A stretch of 64,000 nucleotides of DNA from Anthoceros angustus (GCA_010909165.1 MU008198.1:1-64000), one strand, 5' to 3'; positions 31,906 through 43,910 are shown, numbered from the stretch's first letter. The notes: generated by a model from the letters alone, not told the origin. Numbers and translations: made by a program.

Positions 31906-34597
31906 ATGAGGCAGCCAGCTACAGGCCTTGCCTCATCTCCTGTGAGTCGCGTGCTGATCCAGTTCATCGTCACAGTCGCGGCTTTCTCCATCGGATATAT
32001 TGCTGGTGGTTATTCAGTGAGTGGACGCACGGTATCCCTCCATTTCAAACAAGGACACCCATGCTCGCTCCCTCTCAGCTGTGAAGTCATTGGTTCTTTT
32101 TCAGCAGCTTGGGCCTTCCAGCTGGAGAGTCGCTGTCCATCCTGCTAACGCGGGCCAGGATGACCAGGCTAGGCTGCAAGACCTGGCCCGATCTATTGAG
32201 GAGATGAAACTGAAGGCTCAAGTCTGTGACACGGATTTGGAATCCTGCAAGACGGAGAATGCAAGGTCTTTGGTGAGTTGAGAGGGCCATTCAGATAACC
32301 ACTCTTGTGTCAGATCTTCCTTAGGTCTGATTGCGTTGGATTTCATGCAGGAGATCCTGTACTCCATCCGGAAAGCTGTTGGCCTGCCACCTGAGGAGGG
32401 CCAGGATGATCCCGCGGGAACGCAAGACCTGGCCCGAGCTGTTGAGGAGATGAAACTGAAGGCGCAAGCTTCCGACAGGGATTTGAATTCTTGCAAGACG
32501 GAGAATGCAAGGCCTGTGGTGGGTTGCCAGCTCCATCCCCTTCGGATAACCACACTTGTGTCAGATTCTCCTTAGAACTGAGTACGTTGGTTTTCATGCA
32601 GGAGATTCTGTCTTCCATCCGAAAAGCTGTTGGCCTGCCACTGGAGGAGGGCCAGGATGATTCCGCGGGAAGGCAAGACCTGGCCCAAACTGTCGAGCAG
32701 ATGAAGCGGGAATTGGATTTTTGCAAGAGCAGAGGTGCTCTGTCTCTGGGAACGAGGTGCTCTGAGCCCAAAATCACTCAGAGAATTCCCAGTCTCGTGG
32801 TTCAGGCGTCCACTGATCTCTACCTTCGCAGGGTTTGGGGTTTACCCGAGCAGGCAATTCAGCTCCCTGGAGTCCTGGACTATGCTAGTACGCGGATTCG
32901 CAGGAGTAGTCACATCTTCCAGAGGGCGTTGTTATTGTGGTGGGTTGCTGTTTCCTTCCCGCAATAATCAGACATGAAACCCGCTCTCTTCGTGCAGGAC
33001 CTTCCTGAGGAACCACCAAAGTATCTGCTGGCAATGGCTGCACACATCAGAAGCAAAGTGCACGTAGACTACATGATTCGACGGGTAACCGCTACCTCCC
33101 ATGACTATCTTGAATTATACACCGGGACCTGCAAATGACTTGCCGTGGAACACGGATGTATATACGCTGCCTTGACAGTGACACACTCTGTGTTGCAGTT
33201 TTCTGCAGCAAATTTTACTGTTGTCTTGTTTCATTACGACTCCTCATCCCTCGGAGAATGGGCAGAATTTGAGTGGAGCAACCGAACCATCCACATCCAA
33301 GCCCAAGGCCAAGGGAAATGGTACCTTTCGAATGTGTGCCTGATACCGTAACACAGTCATGCAAGTGTGCTACTGGTTCTGACTGCACTGCGATTGTGTA
33401 AACGCACTGTGTACCTTTTTCTGCCTGCCCTTTGGATGACAGGTGGTTCGCCAAACGCTTTTTACACCCAAGTGTGATTGCGGCCTATGAGTATGTGTTC
33501 TTCTGGGATGATGATCTTGGGTTGGACAACTTCCATCCTTTAAGGTGAGACACTGTCCAATCATGTTCTGTCCAATTATGTTCATGTGTTTTGGCATCTA
33601 GACACTGCGAAGTCTGACGTAAGTTTTGTTTTGCGAAGGTTTTTGGACATCATGAGACGCAACTCCCTTGAAATAGCTCAACCAGCCCTCTTCCCGTACA
33701 CACAAGTACACCACAGCCTTACCAGATTGGTAAATGGTTCAGAGGTTCATAAAATCGATCCGTCCCATCCCCTGGTAGTGGGAGGGAATAAATCCGATTG
33801 CATTGAAGCCAAATGGCCTCCTTGTGCTGGGTGCGTGACTTGCATCACAGTCCCAGACATCTTATGCGTCTGATGCCTGCTCTTTTGGTACGAAAGTGAG
33901 TCACTGGCAGTGATTTGTGGACTTGGAAACAGATTTGTGGAAGGCATGGCGCCAGTCTTTTCAAAGAAAGCGTGGGCTTGCGTCTGGCATATGATCCAGG
34001 TTTGCAACTGGCTTCTTTGAAGCATGATCAACATGTAGGCTTTGTCTATCCTGTTTCGTGTGTAGTTGTCAGGAATGGTTGTTAGACAATTGGTTTTAAC
34101 TTCCAGCCACTGTGCAGAATGATCTTGTGCACGGATGGGGGATTGATCTTGCCTTTCACGTATGTGCGAATGGTCCAGGCCACGAGAACATGGGCATCAT
34201 CGATGCCGAATATGTGGAACATCAAGCTGTGTTTTCGGCTGATGGAACTGATAGGGTATTTCTCTCGATCCTGACCCCAAGCCTAGTTGGTTCTTTGTAG
34301 ACAGCAGTTCACTACCTGAAGAAATTGTTTTCCTCTGTAACAGATTTTTCAGGATACCGGAAAAACTTTCAAGATCGTGGTATGTAGTGACCAGAGTTCT
34401 TTCCAACGTAGAGCTCACGACAGTAGGCTTATTTATGCAGCAGCTCTTGTCGTACTCAATGCCGACTCTGTATCTGGTAATGGCGGCAGGTTGAGGAGAG
34501 AAGTGCAGCGGAGGACGAGCTCTTCCGCAGACGTTGGCATGCAGGTCTGGCATACGATTGGAGTCATCCTTGCCCGCAGGCGGACGAACTCGGTTGA
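31906..34597 (+). CDS. DUF707 family protein (Golgi type II-like)
   Basis: Twelve exons: 31906-32016, 32105-32272, 32351-32518, 32602-32832, 32998-33084, 33199-33320, 33443-33544, 33639-33830, 33933-33999, 34118-34255, 34344-34379, 34490-34597. The N terminus has one membrane helix (VLIQFIVTVAAFSIGYIAGG), then an acidic, coiled-coil-prone stalk made from three related exons. The DUF707 core follows: EEPPKYLLAMAAHI, VVLFHYDSSSLGEWAEFEWS, KWWFAKRFLHPSVIAAYEYV, FFWDDDLGLDNF, SLEIAQPALFP, GMAPVFSKKAWACVWHMIQN, DLVHGWGIDLAF. DUF707 is annotated in plants as lysine-ketoglutarate reductase trans-splicing-related, but the WDDDLG string and topology suggest a glycosyltransferase-like Golgi enzyme. The exon 4 end is uncertain (32832 or 32943, both in frame), as are the last two exons. 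Confidence 0.88.
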
Positions 34598-36373
34598 CAT
34601 CGTGACGTATTCGATTTCAATTTTTTTTTTTTTTTGGGTATTTGCTGGATCACTGCCGGGGTGGTCATGCAAGAATACCGATATGCCTAATGTAAGTCCG
34701 CTGGGACTCCCTGAATCAAAAGGTCGAAATATTCTTAGGAATCGAGTGTCTTGCTTGAGAGGGACCTTGTGTTGACCTATTCTATGCTACCTTGATGTCT
34801 TACAAACAAAAGACGGTACATCTTATAAACAAAAGTTGTACACCCTGCAGACAAAAGTCATTCACTAACTAATCAATATTCGATCCACATCCTTGTTGTG
34901 CCAGCCTCTAATGGTTCGATCCATGCTCTTGTTGTGCTAGCCTCTAATGGTAAACTCTTGCTATGTGACCAGCCTGCATACTATGAGCACTGAAGGCGTA
35001 TATTATGAGTAGAGAAGGCACGTGTGGGATGCAACTTTGCTAGTTTGGTATGCACTTCATATTGTTGACTTTGCTTTTGCAAAGCAGGGGAGGATCAAGT
35101 TTGAGTGAAAGTCTACACCGCAGGTGAAGGCTATCAGCAGGGGTTGACAGCATTCTGCACATTGTGACCCGTCCCCCGTCCTATTGCTAGTATGGATGGG
35201 GTGTAAGTAGGCTTGTGATTGATCCTTGCTGGAGTGAGGATCGGGTTGGCCATGTTCATAGGGATTAGGTGGGTGTGACGGATGTCTGGGTGCATTCAAG
35301 CTCAGGTGGGTTACTCATCTTGTATAGTGTCATTAGCTTAGGATATTGCCGATGTCTTGAAGAAGACCATTAGTGTGGCTTAGGACAAAGCGATGAGCGA
35401 CAAGTGGCCTTATCAGGTAATATCTACTCTCCAAGCAAGCGAATCACACCTGGTGCAGCCACCCTTCTTATATCACTAGCCATATACCAATTGTGTGAGA
35501 GAAAGCTGATGGTGGAGGAGTTTACAACCTGGTCATTGGTGGTACTATATGTAACTTGTTTGATGAGAACTAGCCACCACAAGAAAAAGACCTCTTTTAC
35601 GACATATTTGCAATGTACTTTACTAAAATTTTGCATAAAGATGTTATGAAATCCTCTAAACTTTGACCACTTCATGGCATTTTACACGTGACTAGCCTCA
35701 TACTAGGCGCTGACTAGGTGTTGACTAGGCACTGACATGGCACTTGACACGACCGGTCTAACTAGCCGCCACGTCATCCACTCGCTGGGTAGTTAATTTA
35801 TATCAAACTTTACACCGAACTTTACAAAGGCTTTACAACACCTTTTACAACCTTGGAGTTATATTTCAATTTAGAACGTGGTTTACAACGCTTAAAGACA
35901 CTTAGTGATTTATAGTGCTCAATTACAATATGATTTATAACGCCTTTACAACAACTCGAACAACACAAATTGCAAATTAAATTACAACACATGTTGTAAG
36001 ATTACAACACAAATTACAATGGAAATTACAATTAGTGCAACATAAATTACCACGTAAATTATGATTAGTACAATGTAAATTACAACACATGTTGTAAAAT
36101 TATAATATAAATATGTCTCTGAAAACACAATTGTAACACAGCTTACTACGTAAAGTGCAATAAATGCAACGAAAATTACAATAATTTGAGATATTTCAAA
36201 TATTTAAAGTAATTATGGCAACGCCAATTACAAATTCTCAACTTCGGTTTCTTACCTGGGAAGTAAAAAACCCAACTTTGTTTTCTCAACCTGCTATAGA
36301 TATTGGGGAGACATAGTAGGGTCAAGTTAAGATAAATAAGGTCACATAATAGGAGCTGATTGACGGCGCAAAG
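34598..36373. other. AT-rich, low-complexity island (left part)
   Basis: No gene found. Contains a poly-T run (34620-34636), a 36-bp direct repeat around 34879-34950 (cgatcc ... gcctctaatgg), small tandem ctaggc-type repeats near 35700-35740, and a long A/T-rich stretch (about 35800-36180) built from attacaac/aaattacaa words. Composition differs sharply from the flanking genes. Confidence 0.6.
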
Positions 36374-36549
36374 GATGAGGGTGCCTAAGACAACCAGATG
36401 ATGATTCTGCAAAATGAGATGAGGGTGCCTAAGACAACCAGATGATGATTCTGCAAAATGAGATGAGGGTGCCTAAGACAACGGATGATGATTCTGCAAA
36501 ATGAGATGAGGGTGCCTAAGACAACCAGATGATGATTCTGCAAAATGAG
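36374..36549. repeat. 44-bp tandem repeat, four copies
   Basis: Four head-to-tail copies of a 44-bp unit containing gatgagggtgcctaagacaa and gatgatgattctgcaaaatg. The third copy lacks 3 bp. Very little divergence, so recent. Confidence 0.92.
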
Positions 36550-36784
36550 CTCAGTAACTTGAAGCTAGGCAAACCCAAGACTGAGAGCAAATGGCTGGCA
36601 TGATTTTAGACTTATAGTTGCGGGTTTGCAACAAGCCAATGGCAACGTAACACATGATTTAAAGGAAGTGCAAGACACCAACGGCTAGTTCAAGCATGAT
36701 TTGAAGAAAGTGCGAGACACTTTTGCTGCTCACACTACCAAGAAAGATTCAAGGGTTCTGTGGTCAGTTGTGAGGAGAAGTGTG

Positions 36785-37102
36785 ATGGATGCCTATGATA
36801 TGAAATCGGAGACTCTCTTGAGCTATATTGAACATGATCCAAAGTGGTCACATAGGCAAGGAAGGAAAAATGCCTACTTAAGCAATGGTCAAAAGTTCAA
36901 CGTGAGCATTCGTCAAGTAGAACGAATGAAAGATATGAAGGATATTGCGGACAACATCTCCATTGGCAGAATTCATAGCACGACTCCTAGTGAGCTGGTG
37001 AAGGCGTTGGACCCAAATTGGCTTCACGGTGACGATGGGGAACATTTCTTTCGAGAGATGATTCGGTGTAAACCAGCAAAGGCTTCCTTTGAAGCGAACT
37101 AG
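36785..37102 (+). CDS. Unrecognised ORF in the AT-rich island
   Basis: From the first in-frame ATG (36785) the frame is open for 105 codons; it extends 28 codons further upstream to a TTG at 36701. The sequence is hydrophilic with a balanced amino-acid composition (for example SYIEHDPKWSHRQGRKNAY, DIADNISIGRIHS, GDDGEHFFREMI), which looks more protein-like than the low-complexity ORFs around it. I do not recognise a family. Its AT-rich, repeat-rich setting suggests a mobile-element fragment. No intron-linked exons were identified. Confidence 0.3.
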   Translation: MDAYDMKSETLLSYIEHDPKWSHRQGRKNAYLSNGQKFNVSIRQVERMKDMKDIADNISIGRIHSTTPSELVKALDPNWLHGDDGEHFFREMIRCKPAKASFEAN

Positions 37103-37937
37103 CCTCTACCAATTGTTCAACGTGTGATCACGTTACAGATGGGAGATGGGAGCCTGGGGAACATGTGTGCAAAGTGTGGTAAGCTAGAGTCTGCTCTGCA
37201 TGTGATCTCATGAAATATGCCATTGGCTATGCACCTGTATACACCCAACTGATATTCCTGTGTCTTGTCCAGTCATTTGTTGGGTGGGGGAATTCAAAGT
37301 GTACACTTTAGGGATGAACCAGCAATGAAGTATGTAGGAAGAGTTCGTTTACACGGCTAAGATTCGCCAGGTATCTCTTGGCTCCCACCTTAGCTGCATC
37401 GTTCTTTGTTCGCTCCATTCGAGACTTAAACGTCATCTCATCCATGCCCACCTCCCACTTTAATTTCGTTTTAACAAGGGGCCTGTTGATTGGCCGTTGG
37501 TTGTGTGCAGAAGCAAGTGATTGGTCGACCTTGTAAGCGTGACATGGCACGCCCCGTCAGCATCACGGTCGATGTATTAGGTACTCGGGAATTGGCACTG
37601 AGCTGGGGTGTTTCCGTGCAAGAGTATCGATCGCTATTCGGATTCAACTTCAGAAGATCTGGGGCAGATTATGACGTAAGTGCAGTCTCCCGAACGCTAA
37701 TTTCCAGCTGGAAGCTCGCTCCTGCGTGCGTCGCATTGGTTTGCGAAGTCGGATTCCTGCACCTGCCTGTTTCTTGGTACGTACGAGGTGCTTGCTACCT
37801 ATATAATGTATGTTATGTGGCCTTTGCTAAATATTTGTCTCTAATGCCGCCCTCTGTTGTATGCAAAGGAGTCCGGTGGTAACTTGTCGACAGCAAGGGA
37901 AAGAATTGGGGGAGGAAGTTCCCTTTGACATCAGCCG
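37103..37937. other. Intergenic, promoter side of the PDI gene
   Basis: No supported gene. Short ORFs around 37308-37882 lack ATG starts or motifs. The right end should hold the PDI promoter and 5' UTR. Confidence 0.45.
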
Positions 37938-40154
37938 ATGGCGTCTCGAACGGGTTTCACCTGCCTCAATGCTGTGGTGCTGCTGCTCGCGATCTTGCAT
38001 GGAAGTAGTATAGCGGCGGCGCTCTACGGACCGTCCTCTGATGTTGTCAGTCTTAGCCCATCCAACTTCAAATCCAAGGTTTGCTCTTTCGACCTTGAAC
38101 GCCTATCTGGCCAATTGTTCTGCAAATCTCACCTCTGGCGAAGGAAAGAATGATTTTTGTGTGACTGGAGTGGTACTTTTCTCGCCTGTGATCTTCAGGT
38201 GGTTCAGTCGGACGGGATCACGTTCGTGGAGTTTTTTGCCCCCTGGTGTGGGCACTGTAAGGCTTTGGCACCGGCTTGGGAGAAAGCTGCTACAGCTTTG
38301 AAAGGGTTGGTAACTGTCGCTGCTCTCGACGCAGATGCACATCAGTCGTTGGCTCAGGCAATTTCTCATGTCCACCTTGGTTCTTCTTAGCTGAAAAGCT
38401 TGTTATGAACCTTGAGGAGTTGTTTGTGTTGGGTTCTGTCATCTGAGCTTTGAGACTCATGCAGGAATATGGTATCAAGGGATTTCCCACTATTAAGGTT
38501 TTTGGGGTGGGAAAATCCCCAATTGACTATCAAGGGGCTCGAGATGAAAAGAGCATCGTGGACTTCGCTATCCAGCAGGTAACTCGTGCTGCAGCCGCCA
38601 GGCGTACTGCCTTGCTGCAAAACAAGGAGCATCATGTATCCTCTCGGTAATGTCTGGCTCTGAAAATTCTTCTGTCTTGACAGGTGAAGGCCGTGGCGCA
38701 GAGCAGACTTGGTGGCAAGTCGTCCAAAAAGGGTGGAGGCAGCAGTGCTTCAGTTGTCTTGACGGAGAGCAATTTCGATGAGCTAGTACTGGAGAGTAAT
38801 GACCTGTGGCTTGTGGAGTTCTATGCCCCATGGTAATCCAACCTGCCTGCCTCCTCCCCATTCTTGCTCGTATACTCTAGGGTTCCCTTACAGACAAATC
38901 TCGCACTGTGTTGACCAGGTGCGGCCACTGTAAGAAACTGGCACCTGAATGGAAGGCTGCTGCCAAGAGTTTGAAGGGCAAGGTCAAGTTAGGAGAGGTT
39001 GACGGTGATGCTGAGAAGGTAATTGCCCCGCATTATCTCTTGCATATGCCTGGTCTGTGTACTCCTGTTGTTGGTGGTGAGCTCACGTGGACGGAAAGCT
39101 TACTGTTTCTCTCTGGCTATACTTATGGTCTCATGCCTATTGCAGGGACTTCTGAGTAGGTATAGCATTGCCGGATTCCCCACAATTTTGGTATTCGGGG
39201 CTGACAAGCAAAACCCAACAACTTATGAGGGTGGGAGAGTGGCGTCTGCGATTGAGTCATATGCACTTGAGCTGCTTCAAAATGTTGCAGTAGCCCCTGA
39301 GGTGGCGGAGCTTACTGCCCCGGTGAGTCCTTCTCTAAAAAGTTCGTGCTTCTTGCGCACATTGATTGATGCTGTGCTGCTTAGGTTCTGTTACGTTGAT
39401 GCAGTAGAAATCATTACACAATCAACACCTGGCCATTTACTTCGAGGCAGGCCTGGAGTCTTGAATGTCCTGCCACTCATCTTCCACTTCTCCCTGCAGG
39501 AGGTCTTGGAGAAGAGCTGTGGCTCCGCAGCCATCTGTTTTGTTACGTTCGTGCCTGACATATTGGACACGAAGGCGGAGGGCCGCAACAAGTATCTTGA
39601 CGTCCTACGAACTGTCGCTGAAAAGTTCAAGAAAAATGCCTACGGGTGAGATAAAAGCATGCCACTGCCTTGATGAATTGCTGGAAGATCATCTTGTGCA
39701 GTACACTGACTTAGCGCCTGTGTTTTGAAACTGCAGTTACTTGTGGGCAGCAGCCGGAAAGCAACCTGCCCTCGAAAAGGCGTTAGGTGTTGGAGGCTAT
39801 GGCTATCCCGCCTTGGTGGCTTACAACGTGAAGAAACGTGTCTATGCTCCTCTGCGGAGTGCCTTTGAGCTAGACGCTGTTGTGTAAGTTGCATGCCCTT
39901 TCATTTTGCTGTGTGGGAAACGCAACGTTGATCATGTCCCGTGATCAGCTAACGCTTCTGAGTGGCTTTCCAGAAAATTCGTCTTCGAAGCTGGACGTGG
40001 AGGCAAGAGCATTGTGCCAGTGGAAGCTGACCCGGAAATTGTTACAACCGAGGCCTGGGACGGTCTGGATGGGGAATTGTTGGAAGAGGACGAGTTCTCG
40101 CTTGATGAGTTGATGGGAGACGATAACTACCCCGACGGCAAGGATGAGTTGTGA
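37938..40154 (+). CDS. PDIL2: Protein disulfide isomerase, P5/PDIL2 type
   Basis: Nine exons: 37938-38078, 38199-38357, 38465-38578, 38684-38832, 38919-39018, 39146-39322, 39500-39645, 39737-39883, 39974-40154; 437 residues, the usual length for PDIA6/PDIL2-3. A signal peptide (residues ~1-27) is followed by two thioredoxin domains, each with WCGHCK (CGHC near residues 65-68 and 189-192), FPTIKVF and FPTILVF cis-proline loops, a C-terminal non-catalytic thioredoxin-fold region ([20 protein letters not shown]), an acidic tail and a terminal KDEL. It makes and rearranges disulfides in ER client proteins. Intron 2 uses a GC donor (38358-38359); every GT alternative breaks the [16 protein letters not shown] join expected for the family. 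Intron 4 splits the second active site between W and C. Confidence 0.96.
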
Positions 40155-40600
40155 ATGGTTCGAACAAGGATGAGAGACGCCCAACTTATGCACGGCACAT
40201 TAGTTTTGCAGCATCTGGATGCGGAACCCAGATGTCGAGATCGGTTTTCGTTCGAACAGGCGCAGATACATACGTGGGATGTCAGGCATAGACACATTGC
40301 CCGATTTATGAAGTCGAAATTACGCCAAGGAAATAGACACATTGCCCACGTCCTATAAACTACAGGAGCTCCGAATCCGATTTAGAATGTGAAACCATTC
40401 ATTTGTAGCTATGGTGCCTATCGCGACACCAAGTCTTCAGGAAATGTGACGTCCTCAGGAAATGTGGAGGAGCGATAGTCCGCAAACTGGGTGGCCTCGG
40501 AGCTTGAAACCCTGAATAGGTGCATGCCAGCAAAGCGTGTTGTGGTGGTGACCAGGAATCAAGGTGGACGCTGCCGCCGTGTGCTCGGCTTCAACCAGCC
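40155..40600. other. Short intergenic region
   Basis: PDI 3' flank and NDUFA2 promoter. Two copies of aggaaatgtg(a/g)...g near 40438-40466 form a small local repeat. No gene. Confidence 0.4.
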
Positions 40601-41167
40601 ATGTCTTGGCGAGCGCAAGTCTCCCGCACGGTTCGAGAGCTTCGCATCCATCTCTGTCAAACCTCCGACTCCAGCAATGCGACTCGGTATTCCATCGTGC
40701 CAGATTCACTTCCGTTTTTGTCACACTTTGTGCATGCGTGGTGTTTGCCTGCCCTCACCGGACGCAGTCAGAAAGCTATGATCCTCCTCACCCTCAAGGC
40801 CGGTACCGCACCTTCTTGCAGAGACTTCATACTGCGGAACTACCAAGACTTGAAGCTTCTCAATCCAAGGCTGCCGATACTCATACGGGAATGCTCTGGT
40901 ATCGAGCCACGCCTGTGGGCCCGATTTGGTGCGTTGTTTGTGCCTCATTGCTTTCTCTGGGAATCTGTGGCTTGATATCAGCTTGTCGGGGAATGAATAA
41001 TTGGCCGCAACCCTGTGGGTGCAGATCGTGGAGTTGAGCTTAGTGTCCCTCTCCAAGGTTTGGATGTTCATGAAATCGAAGGCAAGTTAGAAGCGCTATC
41101 TAAAGGTGGAAGTGATCAGGTTGATGTGGAATCACCAGCTCAGGAACAGCAAGCCCTGGCTGCCTAG
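40601..41167 (+). CDS. NDUFA2: Complex I subunit NDUFA2 (B8)
   Basis: Three exons: 40601-40686, 40822-40928, 41025-41167; 111 residues. Accessory subunit of mitochondrial NADH:ubiquinone oxidoreductase, with a thioredoxin-like fold in the matrix arm. Diagnostic strings are MSWRAQVSRTVRELRIHLCQ at the start, then YQDLKLLNPRLPILIRECSG and IEPRLWARF, which is highly conserved across eukaryotes. The C-terminal part (VHEIEGKLEALSKGG) corresponds to the last helix, and a further ~15-residue Gln/Ala/Glu-rich tail extends beyond the usual ~95-100-residue protein. It is easily missed because the exons are short and a longer frame starting at a GTG overlaps it in another frame. Confidence 0.93.
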
Positions 41168-41540
41168 ATTGCAGGTATACCCCTGAGCAGCAGGAGCTGA
41201 AAGTCCCTTCCCGTGGAGGAAAATTTGAAATGATGTCCCTGAAGGCAGCAAAATGATGTGATTAACTCTTTGCAGCTCACGAAGCCTGGCAGAGTTGAAG
41301 ATCATCTTCACGGCATAACCCAGAAATCCTGGCGGGGAGGATCGAGAATAGGCTTTTCAGGCGGGCCTGTGTTTTAACGGCTGCTGTTAATATTCTGTAC
41401 TGATTGTCATGTCGTCTATAGAAAGTGTTTCAAAGCACGAGAGCATTTCTTTTGCTGTTCTGAGGACTGGGAACACCTGTTGCACGTTGAGCTGGAGATT
41501 TCAAGTGTTTGGAAGTTTTTACTGCGGTTCAGGCTCATTG
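41168..41540. other. 3' flank of NDUFA2
   Basis: No gene seen. It ends where the 956-bp tandem duplication starts. Confidence 0.4.
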
Positions 41541-43452
41541 CGGTGGATCTTCAAGAGCCACTTCGAAACTACGTCTCTCCGAACCCCTCTTTCTGTGACA
41601 GTGCTTGCGTGCAGGGAAAGCAGTCCAGGGAAGCATGAAATGCACATGCGCAAGCACAAGCAGGATGCCGTGTGATGGCAGTACCTCCCACGACAACTTG
41701 GAGTTAATCGTAGGCAATCCCGGGGCAAGCTCGCAGGGAGGCAAATGCTTCGAAACAGCAGAAATCATGTGAAACGAAGCAGTGCAGCAGTTCAGTTCAC
41801 AGTTCACGGGGGACGAATCCGCATCACGCGTCCTGGCCGGTAAAATGTAGAGCTGCAGTTCTTGGAACGGTCCGAGCATTTTGCCCGGCAAGAAAGGTCC
41901 AGGTTATCGCGGAGAAGCACGGAAAGCATGGCCGCATCGTTTCTTTGGCTAGGTTTAGCCGGCCCACGTACATACAAACATACACCGCACCACCGCACAG
42001 GCAGGCTGTGTAGAGTGTAGACAGTTGATGAGGAATCGGGCGATGGCGCGATGGCGCGATGGCGCGATGGCGCGATGGCGCGATGGCGCGATGCAGCGAT
42101 GCAGCAGCTGTCAGGATCATCGACCCCTGCACACTCAGCGGCAGTGTCCGTCCTCGACCATGATCCTTTCTCCAATCTCACTGCCACGGCACTGTGCCAC
42201 ACAACAACCTTCTCGATCACCTGGCCTGGCCCGGCAAGGTCCGGCGTGACCGATTCCGATTAGGGCGGAGCAGCGCAGTTACCGAGGTCAAGCATGTATT
42301 GTACGAGGGTAGAATACCTGGCGGAGATGATAGAGGTGTGGTGCGACGAGGAAGCCAATGGCGCGCCAGCTAGTAGCCGCGAAGGATGGCCCGATCGGGG
42401 CAGGCGGCAGGCGGCAGGCGGCAGGCCAGGCTGCAAAAGAGAAAACTAGTGCAGGCACTGGATGCATTGCAGGCCTCCGAATGTTATGGTAAAAAGCGGT
42501 GGATCTTCAAGAGCCACTTCGAAACTACGTCTCTCCGAACCCCTCTTTCTGTGACAGTGCTTGCGTGCAGGAAAGCAGTCCAGGAAGCATGAAATGCACA
42601 TGCGCAAGCACAAGCAGGATGCCGTGTGATGGCAGTACCTCCCACGACAACTTGGAGTTAATCGTAGGCAATCCGGGGCAAGCTCGCAGGGAGGCAAATG
42701 CTTCGAAACAGCAGAAATCATGTGAAACGAAGCAGTGCAGCAGTTCAGTTCACAGTTCACGGGGACGAATCCGCATCACGCGTCCTGGCCGGTAAAATGT
42801 AGAGCTGCAGTTCTTGGAACGGTCCGAGCATTTTGCCCGGCAAGAAAGGTCCAGGTTATCGCGGAGAAGCACGGAAAGCATGGCCGCATCGTTTCTTTGG
42901 CTAGGTTTAGCCGGCCCACGTACATACAAACATACACCGCACCACCGCACAGGCAGGCTGTGTAGAGTGTAGACAGTTGATGAGGAATCGGGCGATGGCG
43001 CGATGGCGCGATGGCGCGATGGCGCGATGGCGCGATGGCGCGATGCAGCGATGCAGCAGCTGTCAAGGATCATCGACCCCTGCACACTCAGCGGCAGTGT
43101 CCGTCCTCGGGACCATGATCCTTTCTCCAATCTCACTGCCACGGCACTGTGCCACACAACAACCTTCTCGATCACCTGGCCTGGCCCGGCAAGGTCCGGC
43201 GTGACCGATTCCGATTAGGGCGGAGCAGCGCAGTTACCGAGGTCAAGCATGTATTGTACGAGGGTAGAATACCTGGCGGAGATGATAGAGGTGTGGTGCG
43301 ACGAGGAAGCCAATGGCGCGCCAGCTAGTAGCCGCGAAGGATGGCCCGATCGGGGCAGGCGGCAGGCGGCAGGCGGCAGGCCAGGCTGCAAAAAGAGAAA
43401 ACTAGTGCAGGCACTGGATGCATTGCAGGCTCTCCGAATGTTATGGTAAAAA
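41541..43452. repeat. 956-bp tandem duplication
   Basis: Two head-to-tail copies, about 41541-42496 and 42497-43452, starting at cggtggatcttcaagagcca. Each contains a gatggcgc 8-mer repeated six times (42042-42089 and 42994-43041) and a gcaggcg 7-mer run. In my base-by-base comparison the copies differ only by 1-2 bp indels, mostly in homopolymers (for example ccagggaag vs ccaggaag, cgggggac vs cggggac). I saw no substitution. ORFs repeated in both copies are short and motif-free, so I call no gene. Confidence 0.95.
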
Positions 43453-43910
43453 AGCGGGGTGGATCGGATGCATGGAAATGGCGTCTCTGTCATCATCAGA
43501 TGCAGCGTCGAGCGGGGAGTCGAGTTGATCCTGATGAGTCCTGGCCTGCTTGCGCTCTCCACACATGCGCGTGCGGACCGCGGTGTGGAGGCATCAAAGC
43601 TCCCAGGCTCCCAGGACGCTCCAACCGTCAATCGTGGCAGGGCACGATAAACGCCGTGATAAAGCGTTGCACGGTGGCGGGGGGAGAGGGAGGAGGGGGA
43701 CTGTTGTGTGATGTAACGGGACACATGCAGGCTGGTGTCCGGGCCGGGAGTAGGCCCCTCGCTGACACCTCCCTCCTGTAGACGCGCGCAGGCAGCCACA
43801 GAGCCTGTTGCCGCTGCCAACAGGCCAACAGGTGAAGGTGGGGGGAATGCAATGCAGGTGTGGGGTCCCCATGCCATGCTTCCCGTTGGCCCTTTCGGCG
43901 GTGCGGCATT

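Noticed and set aside
40564..41037. 157-codon ORF with a hydrophobic segment
   Set aside because: It begins at GTG and overlaps NDUFA2 exons in a different frame. The apparent helix comes from intron and out-of-frame exon sequence.
42025..43218. Duplicated Arg/Trp/Asp-rich ORFs
   Set aside because: They are translations of the gatggcgc array present in both copies; they have no domain and the same content in all frames.
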